Below are positions 1 to 9,700 of a DNA stretch of 64,000 nt, one piece after another. The stretch is from Fibrobacter sp. UWR2 (GTDB taxonomy: Bacteria; Fibrobacterota; Fibrobacteria; Fibrobacterales; Fibrobacteraceae), in assembly GCF_002210285.1 (NCBI RefSeq), contig NZ_MWQE01000009.1, positions 1-64,000 on the forward strand, given 5' to 3'. How positions within the stretch are numbered: the stretch's first letter is position 1; the number at the start of each line of letters is the position of its first letter. The notes under the pieces were generated by a model. It worked only from the letters and a program-made list of their open reading frames with translations, was not told the DNA's origin and ran no database searches. The translations under genes were made by a program, and so were the position numbers.

Positions 1-14
1 AGTAAGGTTTTGGG

Positions 15-1187
15 TTATTGGGGGTGGATTGTGACACAGTTTATTTTACAGCCTCGTTTATAATTTTCATCTAACGCAAAATTTGTCGTTTCATCCTTCA
101 CATAGGGTATTATAACAACAAAAACAAAAAATAAAAAATGAAATTCTAACACAAATTTTGGCAAAGATTGATTCTCATTTTTTCGAATATAACATATAGC
201 CCAAGGATGATCTTTTGCTAGAGGGTGTTGACACGAAAGTGCAATTTTCGGCAACTCGTTTTCATCGGCCCACCCACCCTTTAGCCAACTTATGGTATCT
301 ACCAATTCATCTCTAAAACCATTCCCTATCAACGAAATCGCAAATTTAACCAAGGCTTTGTACAATTTTTGTGGAACAATTTTTTCAGGAACATCACTCA
401 CTATTGATAATGTATTATCTGTTTGAGTCCAAATAGAACCGTTAAAGGTAAATTCATTATCAGACACTCCAAAATGACCTTCTTTTTGAGGCACCCCATT
501 TTTTCCTTTTACTTTAAACATGCATCGGAAGAACGCAAGGAATTTTGCAAATTCTGCCTCGATGTCACTGCCAAAGAAATTATTGCACGAATCACATTCT
601 TCATTTTGCACAAGATTCTTGTTTCCCAAACTCTCTGAAATAGCATGAGCCTTCTGCTTATAATTTGCCGGATTATCGCAATCACAAAAGATACATTTTC
701 TTTTACTCTTATCAGATTCTCCTATCGGCAATGTTTTCTCGTCAAACATTCGAATTTCATAATTTTCCTCTATAGCGGACTTCATTATTTTCACATCTTT
801 TTCATTATCTATAAAACCTTTTAAATTTTCACGCAAAAGCTGTTCTTTCAACTTTTCCAATATTTCTGGCTTTTGCAGACGAGGGAGGAAATAAAAGACG
901 TCACCATTTTCAACAAGATGCAACCATCTCCCCAAAGATTGAAGTTGCGGATACGCAAAAATGTTATTTTTTATAAATAACGATATGTTATCTCGCATCT
1001 CAGAATTCATTCGAAATTCGCATTTTGTTTTAAACGAAGTCAGCGCATTCTTTTTGTCTATTTCAACCTCACAAAATAGGCAAAAGAAATCATATAACAT
1101 TTTTGTTTGAGCCATAACGGTAATCGTTATGGCAGAATATGTTCCCATTAGAATATATTGATGACCGGGAAGAACTTTATCAATCAT
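15..1187 (-). CDS. HNH endonuclease-like protein
   Basis: A 390-residue protein with a central zinc-finger HNH-type module. CIFC sits near residue 165, followed by an AHAISESLGN segment and then ECDSCNNFFG, which is the C-x2-C / H / C-x2-C layout of HNH_5-like nucleases. The flanks match nothing I recognise. The ATG at 1187 is preceded by GAGGATG, so this start is well supported. The gene is AT-rich and heads the defence-rich left end. I infer a DNA nuclease role, possibly in defence; the substrate is unknown. The C-terminus contains a hydrophobic stretch (FHFLFFVFVVII). Confidence 0.6.
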   Translation of the reverse strand: MIDKVLPGHQYILMGTYSAITITVMAQTKMLYDFFCLFCEVEIDKKNALTSFKTKCEFRMNSEMRDNISLFIKNNIFAYPQLQSLGRWLHLVENGDVFYFLPRLQKPEILEKLKEQLLRENLKGFIDNEKDVKIMKSAIEENYEIRMFDEKTLPIGESDKSKRKCIFCDCDNPANYKQKAHAISESLGNKNLVQNEECDSCNNFFGSDIEAEFAKFLAFFRCMFKVKGKNGVPQKEGHFGVSDNEFTFNGSIWTQTDNTLSIVSDVPEKIVPQKLYKALVKFAISLIGNGFRDELVDTISWLKGGWADENELPKIALSCQHPLAKDHPWAICYIRKNENQSLPKFVLEFHFLFFVFVVIIPYVKDETTNFALDENYKRGCKINCVTIHPQ

Positions 1188-1240
1188 TTCATCCTCACAA
1201 AATATGGCTTTTTGCTATTTATATCAAAAAATGTCATCTA

Positions 1241-1546
1241 TCATCCTAATTTAAGGTAGATACCTATTAACTGACAAATGACTCCAACACTAATCATCAA
1301 AAATCCCAAAACAAGAAGAATTTGACCGGTCGTCTTATTTATTCGTTCTAAATGTTCCGTCATTCCATTTATGACCGGCGTACTATTGGTACCTCTTTCA
1401 ATAAGATCCGTTAGTGCAACAATACTCATTTCATGAGCATCGAGAACAAGACCAATCCATTTTAGCAGCATTTTCACTCTTACTGCAAGCAGAACCGATC
1501 CAATTACATTAAGCACAGTTCCTATACTCATTATACCTATATCCAT
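1241..1546 (-). CDS. small two-helix membrane protein
   Basis: A 101-residue protein with hydrophobic helices near its start (IGTVLNVIGSVLLAV) and end (GQILLVLGFLMISVGVICQLIGIYL), joined by a polar linker. I chose the ATG at 1546 because GGAAGAAG lies just upstream; longer readings run back into the preceding gene. It starts 14 nt after the stop of the YiiX-like gene and is almost certainly cotranscribed with it. The two may form an enzyme and membrane partner pair, but that is only inferred from position. I recognise no family. Confidence 0.6.
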   Translation of the reverse strand: MDIGIMSIGTVLNVIGSVLLAVRVKMLLKWIGLVLDAHEMSIVALTDLIERGTNSTPVINGMTEHLERINKTTGQILLVLGFLMISVGVICQLIGIYLKLG

Positions 1547-1560
1547 AACTTCTTCCTTTT

Positions 1561-2769
1561 TTACTTTATTTTGATAATTTTGACAAGACCATATCCACAT
1601 GAAGAGGTTTGCGTCACTTCCGCGCAAACACAAGAACCTTCTCTTATACCATCATTTACCAGGTCCTGATATTGTTGACGATCAATGTCCACAGTAACAA
1701 CAACTCCATTAAAACAATCTGATAAAGAGATTTCATTTTCATCTTCATCAACATCTTCAACATCAAATAATTTAAAATTACTAGATGTCAGAGTATTTAA
1801 CACCGTGAGCGCGCACAGTTTCCTTCTTTGAGCATGATCAACTAATTTTTCATATAATTTTCTTAAAGCTTCAAAAGTTTTCAACCCATATTGTTTTACA
1901 TATTCAATATAACCTCCCAAACACACATCAAAACGCGATGTATCTTCAACGAGAGAAACCGTCAAACAGTGATGTTTTGAATTTCCTTGAAAATAAGCCA
2001 TATATAGAGTTGGGTCATAAAGATATTGTGTCGCCTCAAAGATCTCATCTTCATGCGTTAAATAACCTGATTCCTCAAAAGCTGTCAAAATCGCATTATC
2101 CTGTTCAGGATTATTGATTAAAAACCAATCAATGTCATTTAATGTTTCAATTTTGGGGTCAATTTTTCGAACGCTTTCTAATAATTTATTGGTTTTATCT
2201 CGCATTTCTTGGTCAAAATCACGGCCATGTTTTTTTACAGATATAAATCCTTCATTAGGAACAATACGCGAAATATCGTGAATTTCTTCCAGCATTGGAG
2301 AATGCAAAAGATCTGCCGGCGTACAATATTGAGAATCCTTTACAAGTTTTATCCCGACAGATTCAAAAGCTTCAGCAACAAGACGAGAGCAAAACATCCC
2401 TTTTTCCTCAGGCCCGTTTTTTATAATTCCTCGTTGTCTCAATCCCGCCATAAAAGCCTGTGAAGTATTGTATCGTTGGCCAATTCGTTCACGTGCAAAA
2501 TTTTCTATTTGCATTTTTTCATCATCTGTAATAGTTTCTTTTAATCGCATTAGATGAATTGAGCATTCATCTTCATATTCAAGCCGTTCAATATTCCTTG
2601 ATTGAATTCCTTCTCCTGTAGAGTCAATTAACACATGAGGATCAACAAGTAATGAAGCATGCGATATATCGCTCCCCGTACCCAATCGAATGACTTTACT
2701 GGGGAAATGAGTTGTTGTCGTCAAAAGAATGTCGCATTTCTGAGTTTTTGAAGTATCCAGGTAATACAT
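1561..2769 (-). CDS. YiiX/YebB-like permuted papain-fold protein
   Basis: The N-terminal 180 residues fit the NlpC/P60-related permuted papain fold (C92, YiiX type). A catalytic His is seen in DISHASLLVD, a DSTGEG segment follows, and the presumed nucleophile Cys lies in MFCSRLVAEAF, followed by TPADLLHSP. Such enzymes hydrolyse amide or thioester bonds in peptides or lipids. The C-terminal 220 residues are unrecognised and end in a small beta-rich part. The ATG at 2769 is preferred over an upstream TTG at 2796; GAGCG is a modest ribosome-binding site. A 101-residue membrane protein follows closely. Confidence 0.6.
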   Translation of the reverse strand: MYYLDTSKTQKCDILLTTTTHFPSKVIRLGTGSDISHASLLVDPHVLIDSTGEGIQSRNIERLEYEDECSIHLMRLKETITDDEKMQIENFARERIGQRYNTSQAFMAGLRQRGIIKNGPEEKGMFCSRLVAEAFESVGIKLVKDSQYCTPADLLHSPMLEEIHDISRIVPNEGFISVKKHGRDFDQEMRDKTNKLLESVRKIDPKIETLNDIDWFLINNPEQDNAILTAFEESGYLTHEDEIFEATQYLYDPTLYMAYFQGNSKHHCLTVSLVEDTSRFDVCLGGYIEYVKQYGLKTFEALRKLYEKLVDHAQRRKLCALTVLNTLTSSNFKLFDVEDVDEDENEISLSDCFNGVVVTVDIDRQQYQDLVNDGIREGSCVCAEVTQTSSCGYGLVKIIKIK

Positions 2770-2889
2770 ATTTTTCGCTCTGTAAAAAAAATACAATCAA
2801 AAGAACCATTTCTTTTGACTACATTTCATTTTAATTTATAAAAAAATTATTTTATCTCAAACTTATTAATTTGTTACATTACAAACATA

Positions 2890-3933
2890 TCAATTTTGTA
2901 TAATTTTTTTTGCAATTTCGTCCAACGGCTTGCGGAGTTCTTCAAAAGGGACATTGAGATCTAGATTCTTAACACTTATCTGGTTCCCGCTCATGCTATA
3001 ATTCTTGTCAAGAGTGATCTCCGAATCAGTTTTTGCATATAGAAGCATGCCGGAAACAACCGTGTCCGAATCTCGCATTTCCCACGCCTTGTTCTTTACA
3101 TAGGCGAAAATTTGATAAAGATTGCCAGACTTGAGCTTATCTTTGCCGTATCGGTTATAAGTTTCTTTGCTATAATATTTCGCATCTATAATTAGAACTT
3201 TAGAATCTTTTTCAAGGGTTACATCTGTAATCATTTTGGGCAATAGACCAGTATCTTCTCCTGAATCTAGTTGCCATTCAATATGAGATGCACTAACGGA
3301 AAATGCTGCTGGATATTCCTGTTTAAAGAACTCGTAGATAAACTTTTCATATAGTTTAGGCAGCTCTTTCTCGTCACTATAATCCTTTGCATATTTATTC
3401 CCAACTTCTTGCGTCTGCAATTTTCTCAAATACAACCAATGACAAACATATATAAGCATTCGATAAATTTGAGTGTTTCTATTAAAACGTTTATTCCAAT
3501 CAACTAAATGCAAATCAATTAAAGAGGCATTAGAAAAATAGACCATTAACTTATGAATTTTTTTCTTCCTGTCCGAATTCACCTCTTTATTGTGCAATAG
3601 TAAAGAGCATGTTGTTTTGATTATACGGTTGAATTCAGAATTTTCAGTATACTCATCATAGCTACAATCAAGTTTCTTATTGAGCCAGCAAGAGGATTTT
3701 ATTGTTGCAGTTATATTTATTTTACCACGCGGAGAGGACAGTTGTTCCGTCAAAGTTTCATAATCCCTAAGCAGGCCTCTTTTGACAAGGGATGCCGTGC
3801 CGATAATAATTATTTCCGCCAACAGATTGTCTATGTTTGAGAAATCCTCACATGCCAAGCGACGAAAAGCCCCCTCTCTCAACGAGTGGAAGGCATAAGC
3901 TAGCATGTAATAGATATTCTTTATAGGAATCAT
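2890..3933 (-). CDS. mcrC: McrC, nuclease subunit of McrBC
   Basis: A 347-residue McrC protein. It starts with the family hallmark IPIKNIYYMLAYAF, and its C-terminal half carries the PD-(D/E)xK nuclease core: D in MITDVTL followed by IIDAKYY. McrC supplies DNA cleavage when driven by the McrB motor. Its ATG overlaps the stop of the upstream GTPase gene (ATGA), so the two are translationally coupled. It is the last gene of the minus-strand operon that begins with the PLD-SNF2 helicase. The nuclease residues look intact, so this half of the system appears functional by sequence. Confidence 0.9.
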   Translation of the reverse strand: MIPIKNIYYMLAYAFHSLREGAFRRLACEDFSNIDNLLAEIIIIGTASLVKRGLLRDYETLTEQLSSPRGKINITATIKSSCWLNKKLDCSYDEYTENSEFNRIIKTTCSLLLHNKEVNSDRKKKIHKLMVYFSNASLIDLHLVDWNKRFNRNTQIYRMLIYVCHWLYLRKLQTQEVGNKYAKDYSDEKELPKLYEKFIYEFFKQEYPAAFSVSASHIEWQLDSGEDTGLLPKMITDVTLEKDSKVLIIDAKYYSKETYNRYGKDKLKSGNLYQIFAYVKNKAWEMRDSDTVVSGMLLYAKTDSEITLDKNYSMSGNQISVKNLDLNVPFEELRKPLDEIAKKIIQN

Positions 3934-4877
3934 TTAATAGCAGCTCTTAACTCTTCACTCCATCTTTTCACTTCATCCTTATTATCAAACCAGTATTCCT
4001 TAAGCAAAGGAATCAAATCAAACTCAACAATCGATTTCAAGCTTTGCGAAACCTGATTCTCGGGAATGTTGCAAAAATAGCTATGACCAATCCGATATCC
4101 TTCCCCAAGGGAATCATCATTAGCAATGGCTTCATTCAGCTCCATAACTTTACGTACAAGATTATTCAGTTTTTCGCTATGAACCTTCTCAATTTCGTTC
4201 CCGAATTTAGCGGAACCAAAAGCGGGCTGAACATCATAAAAAGAGAACCTTCTGCGCAAAGCGTAATCAATCATAGCCAAACTTCTGTCGGCCGTATTCA
4301 TCATCCCAATAATATGCACATTAGACGGAATGAAAAATTCGTCATTTTCATAAGTAAGTGTAACAGTATTCTTGGGGCCACGCTTGTCATTCTCAACAAG
4401 CATGAACATTTCACCAAAAATCTTACTGATATTTCCTCTATTTATTTCATCAATAATAAAGAAATATGGCCGGTCGGCATCGTCATCTATAGCTTCTTTG
4501 CAGAACCTGTAAAAAGGTCCATAATGCGGTTCAAACCCAGTTTTTGTAGGTTTATAACCCATCACAAAATCTTCATAGCTATAACTCTGATGGAATTGAA
4601 TTAATTTAACACGTTCCTCATCCACCTCACCCATAATTGAATAGGCCAGGCGCTTTGCCATATATGTTTTTCCAACTCCAGGAGCTCCCTGCAATATGAT
4701 ATTCTTTTTTTGAAGGAGGAGATCCTTCAGCATATCATAATCTTCTTCTGATATGAAAACCTCATTCAAAAAGGAAGTCTTGTCATAAGTCACCTTGGCG
4801 ATTTCCTTTGTTTCGTCCTTTGAAGAGTCTTCCGTAGAATCGGAATCCTTAAAACTCTTTACCAAAAGATTAACCAA
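3930..4877 (-). CDS. mcrB: McrB AAA+ GTPase domain, separated from its N-terminal half
   Basis: This frame encodes the McrB-type AAA+ motor: Walker A GAPGVGKT (residues 64-71), Walker B FFIIDEINRG, the McrB NTADRSLAMID segment, and an arginine-finger region ALRRRF. The listed start is a TTG at 4877 with only a weak GGGAT upstream. The frame is open further back to a TGA at 4914-4916. The extra codons encode GVDITEYRDL, which resembles the segment linking EVE and AAA+ domains in fused McrB proteins. I therefore read this and the next gene as one protein split by a -1 shift. Translation may still occur by reinitiation. Confidence 0.8.
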   Translation of the reverse strand: MVNLLVKSFKDSDSTEDSSKDETKEIAKVTYDKTSFLNEVFISEEDYDMLKDLLLQKKNIILQGAPGVGKTYMAKRLAYSIMGEVDEERVKLIQFHQSYSYEDFVMGYKPTKTGFEPHYGPFYRFCKEAIDDDADRPYFFIIDEINRGNISKIFGEMFMLVENDKRGPKNTVTLTYENDEFFIPSNVHIIGMMNTADRSLAMIDYALRRRFSFYDVQPAFGSAKFGNEIEKVHSEKLNNLVRKVMELNEAIANDDSLGEGYRIGHSYFCNIPENQVSQSLKSIVEFDLIPLLKEYWFDNKDEVKRWSEELRAAIK

Positions 4878-4891
4878 ATCCCGATATTCAG

Positions 4892-6211
4892 TTATATCAA
4901 CGCCTTTTCCAATTCAACAACTATATCGGTATCAAGCCACTTTACCTTACAACAATGCCTATAAGCGTCTTTTATTTCTGGTGATATTGATTCATCATAA
5001 AAATATCCCCCTTCAACAATTCCGCAACCAATAACTTTGTACATGCCTTTCTTCGCAAAAACGACATCCCCTGGTTTTATTTCGTTCCCCATTTGCCATA
5101 GGCATAAAGTGTCATTTTTGTAGCTTTTTGTTTGGTTACCCCAAAAATTTCGCACCGCAGCGCGGATTTCTTCTCTATTATGGAAACGCCTCAAATCTCC
5201 AACATCACCCCAACCAACAGACATCACACCTTTTTTCTTGTCATTCTCAAAATTTGAGGCCTTTCGTCCAGGTGAAAAAATCCAATATTGAGCGTCCTTA
5301 TTTGTGAGGAGATTTTCAATAGATTCATCATCTTCTAAATCATTTTTAGAATCTTCGTCTTCTATTTTCTGAATCTCTTTCTTTGCACTATCATCCGCTT
5401 CTTGCGCTTTTTTCCAGGCAATTGCAGACAGTTCTACAAAAGATTTTGCAATGCTATCATCAATTTTTAGATACTCCCGCACGATATCAATTATGTCAAA
5501 GTACTGGTTGGCGGATATTTTTCCTTTTAATTTAGGGAGACGACTAACATAGTCCTGGGGCATTATTTTTGACTTATATAAAAACCATCGAAGATTTGCA
5601 TCAAGATTCAGAAATAAAGCAGGCGCAATCCAAAAAAGGGCCATTGTAATTTTTGACGTACCATTCCCTTTTTTCTTGATTGCAAGATCAAAGTATTTCT
5701 TTACACCATTTTTTTCCGGCTCACCCTGTTTTTCAATGTAACCAAGAGCATTCTCAAATAATCTCCACAACTGGTTAATATCATCCGCTCCACGTTCATC
5801 AATGAACTTATAGAACGCTGCTCCAAAATTATTTACAGTGGGAATTCCATCAAAGTTCGTGGGAATGGTTCCTTCTACCTCCAATTGAGCAGCTAAACTA
5901 GATATAATTTTACGCTTATTATCAGGAGTCATAGAGTTCTTATTAAAAAGCCCCATAACAGTAAACGGGTCTATGTCAAAAAGCTGCGAACCGCTAGTGG
6001 GCGGAGTAACCAAAGCTCCGGGGTAAAGCGCATTTATACGTTCTACAACAACATTATGGTCTGGGTTTTCTAATGTGGGCAAATCAATACCCGCATCGTT
6101 AAATGCAGATTTAACCTTTCGGACTAATTCATTATGATTCTCTTTGTAAGGAAGGAGCTTTTTAGCAAACGCTCCATAAAATGGGATCCAATCAAATTGA
6201 TTTTCTGCCAT
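4892..6211 (-). CDS. McrB N-terminal part with EVE-like domain
   Basis: A 439-residue protein made of an alpha-helical N-terminal domain (residues 1-270), a charged linker, and an EVE/PUA-like C-terminal domain. The EVE-like part starts at IFSPGRKASNF and includes GVMSVGWGDVGDLRRF and KPGDVVFAKKG. EVE-like domains bind modified bases, and in many McrB proteins this arrangement is fused to the GTPase. Here the frame ends in ELEKALI and a stop, 14 nt before the first usable start of the GTPase. The split looks like a recent frameshift, a sequencing error, or a programmed shift. Confidence 0.8.
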   Translation of the reverse strand: MAENQFDWIPFYGAFAKKLLPYKENHNELVRKVKSAFNDAGIDLPTLENPDHNVVVERINALYPGALVTPPTSGSQLFDIDPFTVMGLFNKNSMTPDNKRKIISSLAAQLEVEGTIPTNFDGIPTVNNFGAAFYKFIDERGADDINQLWRLFENALGYIEKQGEPEKNGVKKYFDLAIKKKGNGTSKITMALFWIAPALFLNLDANLRWFLYKSKIMPQDYVSRLPKLKGKISANQYFDIIDIVREYLKIDDSIAKSFVELSAIAWKKAQEADDSAKKEIQKIEDEDSKNDLEDDESIENLLTNKDAQYWIFSPGRKASNFENDKKKGVMSVGWGDVGDLRRFHNREEIRAAVRNFWGNQTKSYKNDTLCLWQMGNEIKPGDVVFAKKGMYKVIGCGIVEGGYFYDESISPEIKDAYRHCCKVKWLDTDIVVELEKALI

Positions 6212-6273
6212 AAATTATTCCTCATCGGTGTTAGGTTCATTGCCCATTGGATTTTTAAAATTGCAATTAAAGA

Positions 6274-6747
6274 CTATTTTTGCGCTGTTAATTCTTCCAG
6301 CAAGTAGAACGAGAGCTCGTTGTCTCTCATTGCAGCATCAAAATCATTATCGGAAGATTTTTCAATAAGTATCTTTTCAAGATCAATCGCGCATGGTTCG
6401 GTGATTTTGACCAAATCTACCACATGGTCATCTTCCTTTTTTACTTTGTATAATTCAAAACCATCGGCACAAGGAACAGTATGACCATTATATATGCATA
6501 TTATTAGGTATTTTATCCGGCTCCATTTCTTTTTTAATTCGCTATATACTCTGGGCCCACCCGATTTTGTAGTGTAAACATGCCCAAACTCATCTTCATG
6601 ATGTTCTTCAATAAAGACTTTAGGATTGTTGATTTGATTTTCAAGGGCAATTCGAACATCATGATATTCGCCGTCTGCTACATTAGAATGTATTCCTACT
6701 GCAATTCTTGAGTAATCAATAGAAAGGGTTAGTTGATTTTCAGGCAT
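6274..6747 (-). CDS. uncharacterised protein of the defence operon
   Basis: A 157-residue acidic, soluble protein. The ATG at 6747 is chosen because AAGGAG lies just upstream; it begins 19 nt after the methyltransferase stop and is followed 62 nt later by the McrB N-terminal gene. It has predicted beta-strands (TLSIDYSRIAVGIHSN, YLIICIYNGHTVP) and a charged helical tail. I recognise no family. Its place between the methyltransferase and McrBC suggests an accessory or regulatory subunit, which is inference from position only. Confidence 0.7.
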   Translation of the reverse strand: MPENQLTLSIDYSRIAVGIHSNVADGEYHDVRIALENQINNPKVFIEEHHEDEFGHVYTTKSGGPRVYSELKKKWSRIKYLIICIYNGHTVPCADGFELYKVKKEDDHVVDLVKITEPCAIDLEKILIEKSSDNDFDAAMRDNELSFYLLEELTAQK

Positions 6748-6766
6748 GATTTTGCTCCTTTGTTGA

Positions 6767-9700
6767 TTATTCCTCGTCTTGGGAGAGTTCGTCGCCCATG
6801 CGGTATTTAATGTCGTAATTAATGATGAAGTCGAGTTCTTCTTCGGTAAATCCGTAATGTTTGGCAAGCACCTTGTCTATTTCGTCTATAATGGGTTTTG
6901 ATTTTGAAGGGTAGTATTCCTCATAAAAAACCTGCGATTGACCATAAAAGCGATTTTTTATCAATTTGTTCTTCTGATAAGAATCTGTTAATTTTTTATT
7001 TAAATCTATCAATTCTTTTATTTTTAGTGGACAAGGAAATTCCTTCCATTCTCTCTCAGAAAAATCACGACAGTTACTATACATTTTATAATACCAATAG
7101 TATAGCGAACTATTTAGTACATTTGCCACACATTCTGAAATTTCTTTTGAGCCACATGCAATTGTTTTGTAATGACTAGACTCTTTCATTCCTTTGTTTG
7201 GTTGAAAAGACATTGCTCGGATAAAATATGTAGGGGCATTGTGAAAGTAAACATAATGCTTGTTAGTCTTCAAATTAAGGAAACCGATTTTATCATCCTT
7301 TCTTTTTGACAATTTCAACTTTATGTCTTCTTCACATTTTGACCCTATTTTAGACAAGCCTATATCAAATGCATCTAATGTATTTTCAGCAAAATACAGC
7401 GTCGTAAACAAATTCACTCGCTCTTCGGTATACCAATGCTTGTAAGAAGAAGAGAAATACGATGTAAAACAATTATTGTTTTTATATCCTGTAAAAATTG
7501 TAAGCCTTTGTTCAACGTCAAATAGTTTTCCAGGTCGATTCGAATAAGACGACACCCAAAATTTCATATTTTTTTTCAGAGTATCAACTAGTGGATTAAA
7601 TTGGGGACTAGATACTGATGATATGGGAATAATCATTCCCATAAAACCATTATCACGAACCATTTTATTTGATCTCTCTAAAACAAACGCATAAAGATTA
7701 TTACAACTAATCGTTTCATATTCTTTTAAAGAATAAATATCGGATACAGCCACTTTTGAAATAGAGTTCTTCTTTGTATAAACAACATACGGCGGGTTTC
7801 CGATAATCACATCAAATCCACCATTGCCATGAATTATCTGGTAAAATTCCGAAAGCCAGTGGAAAGGTTGGGCATCGTGTTTCCATTCGTCAAAAGGTTT
7901 ACCCATACCATTGGTGGCGTACAGTTTTTTATCAAGCGTCTTGTTAAGTTTCTTGAGAGATGTCTGCAGCGTCTTCTTGGATTCCTTGAATGTCGCAAGG
8001 TCGCCACCATCCAATTGGATTTGCCTGAATTCATCATATATCTTGGCAACATCGGCCATCTCTGCATCAATTTCAGGCTTCTTTCCCGCTTCTATCCAAT
8101 CGCCCTCAAAACTACGTTCCAGTTCCCTTTCATTCGCAAAACCAACAAGAGTGTTTCCACAACGCACATTAAAGTCAATATCGGGCAACGGGTCAAGTCC
8201 TAGATTATCGGCACGCTTATCAACTTCTACTACGGCAACCATCTTCAAGAACAACCGCAATTTTGCGATTTCCGTGGCTTCGTGCATTATATCCACGCCA
8301 TAGAGGTTTCGCAGTATTATGCTCTTGTATATAAAGTACTGGATATTGCTACGATACTTGTCCTTGATTTCGTCCAATTCTTTTTTGAAGGATCCGTCCT
8401 TCTCGTTGAATTCCTCCATGCGGTCGATGCAGCGTTCATACAGCGGCTCCATTATGTTCATGGCTGCAAACAGGAATGCACCCGAACCGCATGTGGGGTC
8501 AAGGACTGTCACGTTTTGTAATGTATCAAAGGTCTGCGCTATAAAATTTTCGCTGGGCGTCTTTTCAATCAAATCTTCGGCAAACTTGCGAATATCCAGA
8601 TTGTAAGTAACAAAATCGTTTATGTCGTTTATCTCGTGAGACGATATCTTTTTCCGCAACGACATACAGCGTTCACGACGCTCAACGGTTTCGCGCCAAA
8701 TTTCGGTAGGCAGGGCAAGTTCGTCATCGGCCTTTTCGTTCCAGCGGGCACGACGTTCCAACAAGTTCGGCTTCGTGGTATCTATGCCCTTTTCTATGTA
8801 ATCGGGCAAGGGCAAATCAACGCCCTTCTTGACGGCATCATAAATGTAGGTGTCGCCACTTTGGGCAAGGGAGTCCCAAATAAAAGCCTTTTCCTTTTCA
8901 TCCAGGGATTCCTGCACCTTGTTCATCACATAGGGCACAATGCAGTTCTTGCCTATGTACTCGGTAATGTCTTCCTTGGTGTAGTAGGCGCCCATTTGGG
9001 CACGGTCATTGATATACTGTTCAAAAATGTAACCCAGCACATCGGGGTTGATGTCCTTGCCACTGGCAGAAATTCGCGTATCCAAGTGCCAGTTCCACTT
9101 GTCAAAGAAGTCGAACAAGGCTTCGAATGCTTCGTCCTTGATGTCAATATCCTTGTAGTCGCGCTCTATCTGGTGTTCGTCGAACATACCTCCGTTCAGG
9201 TAAGGAATCTTGCCGTATGTCTTTTCAAATTCGGCCAAACGCTTTTTACTCGGAGCGTTAAGTCCACCATGGAACAAAGCCTTCAGGAATCCCTTGTAGA
9301 AAGTGAAATACTTGTCTTCGCCCTTATGTTCCTTGCACCATTCCAATTTATGCCGCAGATAGTGCGGGTCAAAATCCAGAAAGCCCTTCTTCTGGATGAA
9401 ATAGCAGAACATGAGGCGATTCAGCATCACCGACACATACCACTGGCGGTCCCCTTCAACATCTATTCCGCTTATAAATTTTGCGAAGGAGTCATGCTGC
9501 TTGCGGAACCCCGTGTAGAAATCCTTGGTAATCTTTTCGGAGTTTACCGCAAATTCCTTCTGCACACGGCTTGTCACATCGGTAATGGTAACCTCTTCGT
9601 CAACGCCGAAGGAGAGATTATCCATTTTCTGGGCCAGGAATTCAGCCTTGCCAGCATCCTCGTACTCAATGCTTACCAATGTCCGCTTTTCGACAGTCTT

